From Acherontichlamydia pituitae (lineage in GTDB: Bacteria; Chlamydiota; Chlamydiia; Chlamydiales; Rhabdochlamydiaceae), in contig JAHCAX010000002.1 of assembly GCA_019634675.1 (NCBI GenBank), forward strand, positions 248,001-312,000: 64,000 bases of DNA, given 5' to 3'. Both the position numbers and the translations under genes were made by a program. This document shows, one piece after another, positions 44,301 to 51,954 of this stretch (position 1 is its first letter; every line of letters starts with the position of its first letter). The notes beneath the pieces were generated by a model. That model had not been told where the DNA came from and searched no databases. It was given only the letters and a program-made list of their open reading frames with translations.

Positions 44301-45951
44301 TAGTATTGCCTTTTGTTGGATCTTTAGATAGTTGATAAATCTTGTGAGCCAGCGAATTTCGAAGAGGATCGCTAATGCGCATGAATACTTCTTGAAGTAC
44401 GCTTTTATCTTCGAGAATAGTCCCGTCCTGCATTTTTGTTACAAGTTCATATAAGTGAAAAAACGGCTCAGGATTCTCAAATAAGGCACACTCATGCTTC
44501 CCGAACAATGCTTTTAACTCGGGATCCAATTTAACTGCGGCTTTCTGGGCATCGATTAAAGAAAGCGATCCTGCTCTCATTTTTTCGATCATGTCTGCAA
44601 TATCAGCAAGAGGATGTCTTTGATCGAAAAATTCAAACGGTTCGACAGATGCATGCAAAAATGATCGGGAAGAACCAGTTATCGCTTGATGGTGTGGATG
44701 CAAGTCTGGATAGTCAAATAGTCTATGTCTGGAACGAGCTGAGGCAATACCCATATCCAATTCTCCATCAGCGCTCAGTTCTGCAGCTAACTGTTCAATT
44801 CTAGGTAAAAGTTGGCTGTTGAAAAAGCAAGATAAAGTTTCTTTCGGAAAGAAGGAAGCCGGATGCGCTCTAGAGGAAGGAACAGGCTCTTGATCGGTAG
44901 GCGCTCTTAATAGGTCTGATAACGGCAGGAAACTCTGGTCGGATACTGGAATAAATGCCTCTTTAATTTGTCCAGCTCCTTTAAAAGTTTCTAGAACATC
45001 ACTTAACGCAACCGGAAAATCAGGATGAATCGTGCGTTGGTTGCAATAGTAAATTAAATTGACATCTCTTAAAACCTGTTCATGATAATTAGTCTCTTGA
45101 GAAAGCAAGGTATTCAAATCAATATCAATCAGACTTTTGCGCAAACAGTCTAAGAACCCTATTAACTGGTCAGGTTGCAGTTCCGCAAAGCGCTTATCGA
45201 CATTCGAATTCGGATGTTTTAAAAATTGGTCAAAAAACGCAAAGGCGGTGATTTGTTTATGCCTCTCTTTGTTTGCAACGATATGTTTAAGGGCGGCTTC
45301 ATCTAAATTTGCTAAAATTCCTATTAACAAAGCACGAAGATCATTACTTGTTATATGAGGACTGTTATTGAGTTTATAGAGTTTGAATACGCGGGTTACA
45401 ATGCCATCGCCATATAATTCCGCAAGAATTTTCTTCACGCTGTTTTTTGGCACTCTTTCGATTTCATGCCATGGCGATAAGCCATGGTTGCCAAAAGCTT
45501 GTGCAAGCATTTGAACAACTTCCGGTTCATAGGTAGAACTGATTAGAGAACGAAATACTTTTGCCATTGCAAGAGTAGTAGTAGCTGTTGCTAGGCAATT
45601 TGCTAATACCTGATTTGCACTCTGCTCATTTTCTTCAGAAATAGATACGGCCTCGAGTAAGCGCAACGAACTAAGGGATTCTACTGATAAGCTTTTTAGA
45701 GCCGAATACCAATTGTTGCTTTCTTTTTGCTGTTGCAAGCCAACTGGCAACAGGATTGGTATACTGTCGATGACCTCTTGAGTTTTTTGATTCAATTTAG
45801 ACATCGTTCTAAGAAGTGCCTCGGTAGGAGATTCCTGCGACTCGATAATTGGATCGATAGTAGAATCTAATGCAATAGAATTTGTTCCTGTAGTAGCAAG
45901 TTGTTTCCATTCAGCTGTCAATCGTTCGATGTTTTGTAATTTGAATGTCAT
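41305..45951 (-). CDS. 1,548-residue protein with duplicated ~200-residue units and W-HAFD modules, candidate effector
   Basis: No known family is recognised. Residues 445-650 and 811-1010 are an internal duplication, each opening with HPLADIADMIEKMRAGS and KHECALFENPEPFFHL-type sequence. Each unit contains two copies of a short module with pattern L-x4-Q/R-x3-V/L-Y/A-x2-I-F/Y ... W-G-x2-HAFD-x-V-x-R-L (521-570, 590-637, 886-935, 957-1003). A Ser/Pro-rich linker (about 690-800) has its own repeat (SAGMPRPNP, FPSTPIS-TSS). A second Pro/Ser region (1040-1150) is followed by coiled coil (1150-1250 and 1440-1500). No signal peptide or membrane segment is present. The many Ser-Pro/Thr-Pro sites could be host-kinase targets (speculative). 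Confidence 0.8.
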   Translation of the reverse strand: MTFKLQNIERLTAEWKQLATTGTNSIALDSTIDPIIESQESPTEALLRTMSKLNQKTQEVIDSIPILLPVGLQQQKESNNWYSALKSLSVESLSSLRLLEAVSISEENEQSANQVLANCLATATTTLAMAKVFRSLISSTYEPEVVQMLAQAFGNHGLSPWHEIERVPKNSVKKILAELYGDGIVTRVFKLYKLNNSPHITSNDLRALLIGILANLDEAALKHIVANKERHKQITAFAFFDQFLKHPNSNVDKRFAELQPDQLIGFLDCLRKSLIDIDLNTLLSQETNYHEQVLRDVNLIYYCNQRTIHPDFPVALSDVLETFKGAGQIKEAFIPVSDQSFLPLSDLLRAPTDQEPVPSSRAHPASFFPKETLSCFFNSQLLPRIEQLAAELSADGELDMGIASARSRHRLFDYPDLHPHHQAITGSSRSFLHASVEPFEFFDQRHPLADIADMIEKMRAGSLSLIDAQKAAVKLDPELKALFGKHECALFENPEPFFHLYELVTKMQDGTILEDKSVLQEVFMRISDPLRNSLAHKIYQLSKDPTKGNTKHWGEIHAFDDLSCLLDAVSTTRDNIFESSYKKITKHASGLLSSLSLDMQVGVYYEIFRMVKPQTDDLNWGKNHAFDKVSRLITALSLRDAINEPNPLLHRLRSRETNVYPFPSIAHLALSANTEPMASSFPNSSSVVIDEQPQEDQAIVFSSPMPSSTSAQLFHLPLPTSQSRTSAGMPRPNPQFFPSTPISRTSSGRLHSPLPISPSHVSAGMPRPNPLLFPSTPISKTSSRHLHSSPQKSERIDSIQELKPTQLFPEMHPLAELAELIENMRSGSMLDSDAQITFVHLDESSRTLFAKHECALIDNPLPFFYLIDLLEKMTNDSISENKSSVLEAFNRVPDLLRYSLAAKIFQLSKDPTKGNVENWGEIHAVDDLLCLKQALASLKSRLLDGIYSKITDYASSILFNLPPEKQQQVYFEIFRIGNPTSNDHDWGKKNALEISSRLITALTLSNAIHMPENISHRRTDRELHSGVPSSPYLSFLTPSKASYVHTPSKSHGKDVAESLSKFFSVASPFSPKKEPGVVLSPTLSARRVLFPINPSVSSASSSSQLGIPSAPNIPIPPAPILEMPPKLRPEELHQKSESNRLKRECEARLRFNEMYTTAPLSPSQLETIHRLEGNISSCRSTISLLLKQGHDTNFSENIIEALNESIKGNEKEIDDIKRSAEIKFKDFEQFKNAIKDYATSEIKLILHEISSQLGEQTEFLAEIGELETFYESFDNEELKKICKSCSHLYDQLLVNGAGRFLFLLISTIKQRIANPELEPVHEPRPFKDQGRSRVLTSNLSSPKPMGSPSLDMSEITNFRFKRLQSLASSSTGIKQDRTSTFSAMFTPVRLRSAPRHQLGREIEFNSPERDSIEAKREKRILKQESRIEEAQQAKYIKLEEDFAREKMVALAKEASKPNLQINEEREALESQLLIAPSEEQENLQVLLKDVRLKIQLKTEEEGNAKSFLREASDWNPSIPHPFATEERLLLATSYAKRQVDDIKSRQIQ

Positions 45952-46283
45952 AAATTTTCTTCGGTGTTGTTAAAAGCGCTTGGTGTTAGGCTTTTGGGTT
46001 TATAATAACAAATAAAATTATATCGGCATTTTAATCCGATTACGAACCTATCCCAGTAATATGCTTCTTACGGATAAGATTAAAACCAATGAAGCTTGAA
46101 ATGGGAACTTTTGAAGTTGTCATACGCATAAAGTTTTTCTGCAAAATTTTCGCTGCGTAGGCTAACACATCTTAGAATTGATGAAAATTTAGATTATCAA
46201 TTTTTCAAAGATTTTTCAATGTGGGATAAAAACCTGTGAAAAAAGAACACTTTTGCCCAACGAATGGGGTTATGCAAGGGATC
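45952..46283. other. Intergenic region upstream of the 1,548-codon gene
   Basis: About 330 bp, AT-rich. It should hold the promoter of the leftward gene (GATATAATTT occurs on the reverse strand near 46,020). No other structure is evident. Confidence 0.4.
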
Positions 46284-46450
46284 TAATAAACCAACTTGTC
46301 CCCTACCCTCTCTTAGACGCATTGCGAGATAGGTGATATGCAAGATTTGCGACGAACCGCAGGTCTTTAGACCTGGGGAAGAAGCAAAGCGCAACAGATC
46401 TCTTGTCGCAGCATGCGGATAAGAGAGGGTAGGGGACAAGTTGGGTTAAT
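46284..46450. repeat. MITE-like element with ~40-bp terminal inverted repeats, overlapping the end of proS
   Basis: CCAACTTGTCCCCTACCCTC followed by TCTTAGACGCAT (from 46,291) is an inverted copy of 46,411-46,447 (reverse: CCAACTTGTCCCCTACCCTC, TCTTATCCGCAT). The match of the outer 27 bp is perfect. The interior holds the smaller hairpin CCGCAGGTCTTTAGACCTGGGG. The proS stop codon (46,448-46,446) lies in the outermost bases of the right arm. Confidence 0.85.
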
Positions 46451-47969
46451 AAGCCTTGGCGTAGATGACGCGCCGCTGGCTTGGCTTGCCGCTGATCGGG
46501 CATTTTCCTTCTTCCAAAGGTGAATCATTGGGGATGCAACGGACAGTTACGCTCAAATCCTTCTTGATCTGCTCCTCGACATCGAGATCTCCGCACCAGT
46601 GGGCTAGGGCAAATCCCCCGTGGATCTCCGGGTTTTCTGCGTTCTTTGGAGTGAAAAACGCGTAAAATTCTTCTTTGGAATCGATCTTTTTAATGTGGGA
46701 ATTGCGAAATTCAAGGGCCCGCTGGAACATGCCGTTCTGGATCTCATCCAGGATCGACAATACGGTCTTCATCAGTTCCTCTCGGGAGACCTGTTGGATA
46801 TCCTTATGCCCCTTATCGCGGCGGGCAAGTGGTAATTTGTCGGCAGCGATATCCCTTGGCCCGACTTCGATCCGGATTGGAACGCCTTTTTTGATCCAAG
46901 ACCATGTCTTGTCCCCTCCCCGCATCTCTCTTTCGTCGATGGTCACCGTCAATGGACGTCCATGGTAGTTGAGATGGCGGAGCTGCCCAGCTAATGCATG
47001 GCAATATTCCATTACGGAAGCTTTGGTCTCTTCTTTGTGGATGACCGGCAAAAGGACGATGTGCGAGGACGCGACGCGAGGAGGCAGGACAAGCCCGTCG
47101 TCATCGCTGTGGGCCATGACCATGGCTCCGATCAGCCTTGTCGTCATCCCCCACGATGTGGTCCATGCGTACTGCGTCTCTCCGACCGCGTCGCGGAAGC
47201 GTATTTCAGAAGCTTTAGCAAAGTTCTGTCCTAAAAAGTGGGATGTCCCCCCTTGCAAAGCTTTCCTGTCCTGGGTCATCGTTTCAATCGAGTAGGTAGC
47301 AACAGCTCCTGGGAACCGTTCCGAAGGGGTCTTTTCTCCTGTAATAACAGGGATGGCAAGACAGTTCTGGACAAAGTGCTCATAGACGCCGAGCATCCGC
47401 TCCGTCTCTTCCTTTGCTTCTTGTTCGGTAGAATGGGCGGTATGCCCTTCCTGCCACAAAAACTCTGCCGTGCGCAAAAACATCCTTGTGCGCATCTCCC
47501 AACGGACGACGTTTGCCCATTGGTTGATCAATAAGGGAAGATCGCGGTAGGACTCGACCCATTTGGAAAACATCTCGCCAATGATCGTCTCCGATGTAGG
47601 ACGGACGATCAGCGGCTCTTCAAGAGGTCCTGCAGGAACGAGCTTTCCATCTTTTCCCATTTCGAGACGATGGTGCGTGACGACGGCGCACTCCTTGGCA
47701 AACCCTTCGACGTGCGCAGCTTCCTTTTCCAGAAAGCTCAATGGAATGAACAAAGGGAAATAGGCGTTTTGATGTCCAGTGTCCTTAAACATCTTGTCGA
47801 GGATCTGCTGCATGTTCTCCCAGATCGCATAACCCCAGGGCTTGATGACCATGCACCCGCGCACAGGAGAATGTTCAGCGAGGTCGGCAGCCTTAATAAC
47901 AGCTTGATACCACTCTGGATAATTTTCCTGTCTTGTTGGCTGGATGGCAGTCTGGGTCTTTGTCGACAT
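46446..47969 (-). CDS. proS: Prolyl-tRNA synthetase, short archaeal/eukaryotic type (ProS type 3)
   Basis: 507 residues. The opening NYPEWYQAVIKAADLAEHSP, VRGCMVIKPWGYAIWENMQQ, EEPLIVRPTSETIIGEMFSK (motif 2 region), NQWANVVRWEMRTRMFLRTA and TTSWGMTTRLIGAMVMAHSD are typical of the archaeal/eukaryotic class, which lacks the bacterial editing insertion and ends in a zinc-binding-like domain and Tyr (here AKAY). The enzyme charges tRNA-Pro in the cytosol. C. trachomatis has, as I recall, the longer bacterial type, so this is a different form. The last codons run into a MITE-like element. Confidence 0.95.
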   Translation of the reverse strand: MSTKTQTAIQPTRQENYPEWYQAVIKAADLAEHSPVRGCMVIKPWGYAIWENMQQILDKMFKDTGHQNAYFPLFIPLSFLEKEAAHVEGFAKECAVVTHHRLEMGKDGKLVPAGPLEEPLIVRPTSETIIGEMFSKWVESYRDLPLLINQWANVVRWEMRTRMFLRTAEFLWQEGHTAHSTEQEAKEETERMLGVYEHFVQNCLAIPVITGEKTPSERFPGAVATYSIETMTQDRKALQGGTSHFLGQNFAKASEIRFRDAVGETQYAWTTSWGMTTRLIGAMVMAHSDDDGLVLPPRVASSHIVLLPVIHKEETKASVMEYCHALAGQLRHLNYHGRPLTVTIDEREMRGGDKTWSWIKKGVPIRIEVGPRDIAADKLPLARRDKGHKDIQQVSREELMKTVLSILDEIQNGMFQRALEFRNSHIKKIDSKEEFYAFFTPKNAENPEIHGGFALAHWCGDLDVEEQIKKDLSVTVRCIPNDSPLEEGKCPISGKPSQRRVIYAKAY

Positions 47970-47990
47970 AATGCTCTCTTATGGGTTCTA

Positions 47991-48722
47991 TCAGGAGATA
48001 TATTCTAAACTGAGTTGGTTTAAATGAGTAGCCAAAAGGGTTTTTAAAAAGGTCTTTGCTTCTAAGATTTCATGGGCGGACGCCTGAGCGCCAAGAATGG
48101 GAAAAGTATATAGCTTCATCGCTTCCAAAACTTGGGAGTTTTCCCTTAGAATATCGCGCAAATAGTCTTCAGGCGGCATCACAAGGGAAATGGTCCCTTG
48201 GTGCAAAAAGCCTCCTTTAGTCTTCCTCTGCGCGGCTCCGGCAATTTTTTTTCCTTCTAAAATGAGGTCGTATTTTGTCGGCTTGGCCATGCAGAAATGC
48301 TGGCATTGGAAGTCCAATGACGCAAAGTCGTCAGTGGTCAACGTCAGATCGGAATGCTCGCGGATGAACTCTTTTACAGCGCCGAGCACTGCGCGGTTGA
48401 CAAAAGCATAGTTGTCGAGGGTGTTCAGCGAAAATTCAGGCCGGCTCGAAGGAACAACGACAGAGAATGCCATATCCCAAACATGAAAGACGATCCCCCC
48501 TCCTGTCGGACGGCGGGCCAGGTTCAGGTTCCTTTTTTTAACACCGTCTAAATTAAGGTATTTTCCGGGATCGACAAAATAACCGTAGGTGGCGCAATCC
48601 CCATCCCAATCGTATAGATGTAGGACTGGACGCGTTTTCTCCCATGCCCCTTCTAAGAGCTCAGCGTCGATCTGCATGTTCTCAGCAGCAGAGCGGGCTC
48701 CTGTATCTAAAATCTCCCACAT
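47991..48722 (-). CDS. lplA: Lipoate-protein ligase A family protein
   Basis: 243 residues. RRPTGGGIVFHVWDMAFSVV is the substrate-binding glycine-rich motif and GKKIAGAAQRKTKGGFLHQG carries the conserved lysine region. The C-terminal accessory domain of E. coli LplA is absent, as in LipM/LplA-type short forms. It would attach lipoate to GcsH and the 2-oxoacid dehydrogenases in the cytosol. It starts 4 bp after the DUF1653 gene and lies next to clpC as CT285 does. Confidence 0.9.
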   Translation of the reverse strand: MWEILDTGARSAAENMQIDAELLEGAWEKTRPVLHLYDWDGDCATYGYFVDPGKYLNLDGVKKRNLNLARRPTGGGIVFHVWDMAFSVVVPSSRPEFSLNTLDNYAFVNRAVLGAVKEFIREHSDLTLTTDDFASLDFQCQHFCMAKPTKYDLILEGKKIAGAAQRKTKGGFLHQGTISLVMPPEDYLRDILRENSQVLEAMKLYTFPILGAQASAHEILEAKTFLKTLLATHLNQLSLEYIS

Positions 48723-48726
48723 CGGC

Positions 48727-49053
48727 TTATCCCAGCGGCTTCTCTGAAATCAAACGGAACCTCGGGACTTCGTTCCCTTCGACTGAGACATTTTCAACAA
48801 AAAACTTTAACGGACGGATCCAGAGTGCATGATCGCCAAAATCCTTAGAGTCATATAAGGACTGATAGACAACCCAAAGCTGCAAATCCTCGGACGAACG
48901 GGCAATGGCCAGCACTTTATACTGCTTGCCCTTATAATGCTCGAAAAGTGATCCAATAGGCACTTGAGCCTTAAATGCCTCTTCTTCTTGTTTTGCAACT
49001 TCTGAGATCATAATACTGCGACCGCCTAGGTTTTCTCCATCTTCAACAAACAT
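48727..49053 (-). CDS. DUF1653 protein
   Basis: 108 residues, or 94 if the ATG at codon 15 is used. The pattern FEHYKGKQYKVLAIARSSED, VVYQSLYDSKDFGDHALWIR and PLKFFVENV with PRF near the end is the DUF1653 signature (HYKGxxYxVLxxARxSE ... VVYxxLY ... WVRPxxxFxExV). Function is unknown; the fold is a small beta-barrel. It is probably co-transcribed with lplA and divergent from clpC. Confidence 0.85.
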   Translation of the reverse strand: MFVEDGENLGGRSIMISEVAKQEEEAFKAQVPIGSLFEHYKGKQYKVLAIARSSEDLQLWVVYQSLYDSKDFGDHALWIRPLKFFVENVSVEGNEVPRFRLISEKPLG

Positions 49054-49243
49054 TTATAAGCAATTTGTTCCAAAAACGCAAAATGAATGTTGTTTGTCCG
49101 CCAGAAACGATTCATTAAAAATTTTTCAGAATCGTATTTTTTAAGCGTTAATTTTTCTTCTCCATTAATTAGAGGAGGTTTGCCAAAAAAAGGGGCAGTC
49201 CTTAGAATCCGGATAAGGGATACCTCTTCCAGAAGGATGTCAT

Positions 49244-51769
49244 ATGTTCGATAAATTCACTAATCGTGCCAAGCAAGTCATCAAACTAGCAAAGAAAGAA
49301 GCCCAGCGCCTGAACCACAACTACTTAGGAACTGAGCATGTCCTTTTAGGACTGCTCAAGCTCGGACAAGGGATCGCCGTCAACGTCTTGAGGAACTTCA
49401 ACCTCGACTATGAGACTGTACGGGCCGAAGTGGAGCGGTTGGTGGGTTTTGGACCGGAGATCCAAGTCTATGGGGACCCTGCCCTGACGGGAAAAGTTAA
49501 AAAAGTTTTTGAATACGCGAACGAGGAGGCCGCAAGCCTCAACCACAACTATGTGGGAACGGAGCACCTTCTGCTCGCCTTGCTGAGGCAGTCCGACGGC
49601 GTCGCCGCCCAAGTCCTAGAGAACCTCAACATCAACTTAAAAGATATCCGCAAAGAAGTTCTAAAAGAGCTTGAGACGTTCAATCTGCAGCTTCCTCCCA
49701 TGGGAGTCTCTGGGTCTGGGCCGACAGGCAGCTCTGCAAAGCCGCAGGATAAATCGGCTACTGCCGATAAGATGCCGGCGTTAAAAGCGTATGGCCACGA
49801 CCTCACAGAACTGTGCCGCGAGGGCAAGCTCGATCCGGTGATTGGACGGAAAGAAGAGGTCGAACGGCTGATCTTGATCTTATGCCGCCGCCGCAAAAAC
49901 AATCCGGTGCTCATCGGCGAGGCCGGCGTTGGAAAGACAGCTATTGTCGAGGGCCTTGCCCAAGCGATCGTCAAAGGAGACGTCCCCGATCACCTGGCTA
50001 AGAAAAAACTGATCTCGCTCGACCTGACCTTGATGATCGCAGGGACCAAATACCGCGGACAGTTTGAAGAGCGGATCAAAGCGGTCATGGACGAGATCAA
50101 GAAGAATGGCAACATCCTTCTGTTCATCGATGAGCTCCATACGATCGTCGGCGCAGGAGCTGCCGAAGGCGCGATCGATGCCTCGAACATCTTAAAACCA
50201 GCGTTGTCGCGCGGAGAGATCCAGTGCATCGGCGCTACAACTATCGACGAGTACAGAAAGCACATTGAAAAAGACGCCGCTTTGGAAAGACGCTTCCAAA
50301 AGATCAATGTTGCGCCTCCATCTGTAGAAGAGACGAACGCGATCTTGATGGGCCTCAAAACCAAATACGAAGAGCACCACAAGTGCATTTACACCGATAC
50401 GGCTGTGAAGTCTGCCGTTTACCTCTCCGATCGTTACATCACTGGCAGGTTCCTTCCAGACAAAGCTATCGATCTGATCGATGAAGCGGGCGCTAAAGCG
50501 CGCATTGCGATGATGCACCAGCCTCAAGACATCACCAAGTATGAAGCGGAAATTGAAGAGGTCAGGGTCGCTAAAGAAGAAGCGATCGCAAAGCAAGAGT
50601 ATGAAAAGGCCGCCAAGCTGCGCGACAATGAAAAGACATTGAGGGACCGCCTCCAGCAGATCCGCGCTGAATGGGAAAGCAACAAGGAAGAGCACCAAGT
50701 CATCGTCGACGAAGAAGAGGTCGCCCATATCATCTCGAAACAAACAGGGATCCCTCTTACCCGTTTGACCGAAGGGGAAACGGAAAAAGTGCTTAAGATG
50801 GAAGAAATCCTCAAGCTGAACCTGGTCGGCCAAGACGATGCTGTCAGCACGGTCTGCCGTGCGATCCGCCGCAGCCGCGCCGATATTAAGGACCCGAACC
50901 GCCCCATAGGAGCGTTCCTTTTCCTTGGACCGACAGGCGTCGGCAAAACGCTTCTGGCCAAGCAGCTTGCCATCAATATGTTCGGCGGCGAAGATGCCCT
51001 CATCCAAGTCGACATGTCGGAATACATGGAGAAATTTGCGATTAGCCGGATGACGGGATCGCCTCCAGGCTACGTCGGCCATGAAGAGGGCGGACAGCTT
51101 ACTGAGCAAGTCCGTCAGCGCCCCTATTGCGTCGTTCTCTTTGACGAGATCGAAAAAGCGCATCCTGATGTGATGAACCTCCTCCTTCAGATTTTAGAAG
51201 AGGGAAGGCTGACCGACTCGTTCAGTAGAAAGATCGACTTCCGCAATACCATCATCATCATGACTTCCAACTTGGGCGCGGACCTTATCCGCAAATCAAG
51301 CGAAGTCGGCTTCGGCGTCCAAGAAGGGATGCTCGACTACAAAGGAATGCAGGAAAAGATCGACGCTTCCGTGAAAAAAGCGTTCAAGCCTGAGTTCATC
51401 AACCGCCTCGACGGAATCATCATCTTCAGGCCTCTCGACCGGGCCCACCTGTTCCAAGTGATCGAATTGGAAGTCAAAAAAGTCAGGGCCCGCCTGGCGC
51501 GCAAGAACATCACCCTCACTCTCGACGACAAGGCCAAAGAGTTCCTCGTCACCAAGGGCTTTCAGCCTGAAATGGGGGCAAGGCCCTTGCGCCGCGTGAT
51601 CGAGCAATACCTTGAGGACCCATTGGCGGAAAAGCTCCTTTTGAACCCAGGAAAAGGGGGTCATTGGCTCGTCTCCTCCGATGGGGAAAAACCGACCTTT
51701 ACCGAGCAGGAACCGCCGGAAGGGGATGCAAAGGACAGCTTTGCGATCGCCAAACCAAGCGAAGCATAA
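49244..51769 (+). CDS. clpC: ClpC AAA+ chaperone (protease ATPase subunit)
   Basis: 841 residues. Two N-terminal Clp repeats (LNHNYLGTEHVLLGLLKLGQ, LNHNYVGTEHLLLALLRQSD) precede AAA-1 with Walker A GEAGVGKTAIVEG. A middle region with a UVR motif (YEKAAKLRDNEKTLRDRLQQ) marks ClpC rather than ClpA or ClpB, and AAA-2 has GPTGVGKTLLAKQLA. The ClpP-contact loop (LGF/VGF type) is present as EVGFGV. It unfolds substrates for ClpP in the cytosol. It corresponds to CT286, with a strong terminator after it. Confidence 0.97.
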   Translation: MFDKFTNRAKQVIKLAKKEAQRLNHNYLGTEHVLLGLLKLGQGIAVNVLRNFNLDYETVRAEVERLVGFGPEIQVYGDPALTGKVKKVFEYANEEAASLNHNYVGTEHLLLALLRQSDGVAAQVLENLNINLKDIRKEVLKELETFNLQLPPMGVSGSGPTGSSAKPQDKSATADKMPALKAYGHDLTELCREGKLDPVIGRKEEVERLILILCRRRKNNPVLIGEAGVGKTAIVEGLAQAIVKGDVPDHLAKKKLISLDLTLMIAGTKYRGQFEERIKAVMDEIKKNGNILLFIDELHTIVGAGAAEGAIDASNILKPALSRGEIQCIGATTIDEYRKHIEKDAALERRFQKINVAPPSVEETNAILMGLKTKYEEHHKCIYTDTAVKSAVYLSDRYITGRFLPDKAIDLIDEAGAKARIAMMHQPQDITKYEAEIEEVRVAKEEAIAKQEYEKAAKLRDNEKTLRDRLQQIRAEWESNKEEHQVIVDEEEVAHIISKQTGIPLTRLTEGETEKVLKMEEILKLNLVGQDDAVSTVCRAIRRSRADIKDPNRPIGAFLFLGPTGVGKTLLAKQLAINMFGGEDALIQVDMSEYMEKFAISRMTGSPPGYVGHEEGGQLTEQVRQRPYCVVLFDEIEKAHPDVMNLLLQILEEGRLTDSFSRKIDFRNTIIIMTSNLGADLIRKSSEVGFGVQEGMLDYKGMQEKIDASVKKAFKPEFINRLDGIIIFRPLDRAHLFQVIELEVKKVRARLARKNITLTLDDKAKEFLVTKGFQPEMGARPLRRVIEQYLEDPLAEKLLLNPGKGGHWLVSSDGEKPTFTEQEPPEGDAKDSFAIAKPSEA

Positions 51770-51785
51770 AGTAATTATTTTAATC

Positions 51786-51812
51786 CAGGGGCTGTTCTCC
51801 AGCCCCTTTTCA
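51786..51812 (+). terminator. Rho-independent terminator of clpC
   Basis: AGGGGCTG pairs with CAGCCCCT around a short loop, followed by TTTTCAATCTTTTC, 17 bp past the stop codon. Confidence 0.85.
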
Positions 51813-51905
51813 ATCTTTTCTCTTCCTCTCTTCTATTAGCAAAAAATTTACTATTACAATACATGAAATTAAAATTAAGATTACGCCATATTTAATTCGA
51901 ATCCG

Positions 51906-51914
51906 TGATATAAT
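51906..51914 (+). promoter_or_regulatory. Candidate extended -10 for the 637-codon gene
   Basis: TGATATAAT (TG-N-TATAAT) lies about 40 bp upstream of the ATG in very AT-rich DNA; no clear -35 is seen. Confidence 0.45.
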
Positions 51915-51954
51915 TTATTCCAAAATTAAATTTCAAAATAAATTGGGGCGAATT

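Noticed and set aside
50192..51163. 323-codon frame opposite clpC
   Set aside because: Complementary shadow of a highly conserved gene with no start signals.
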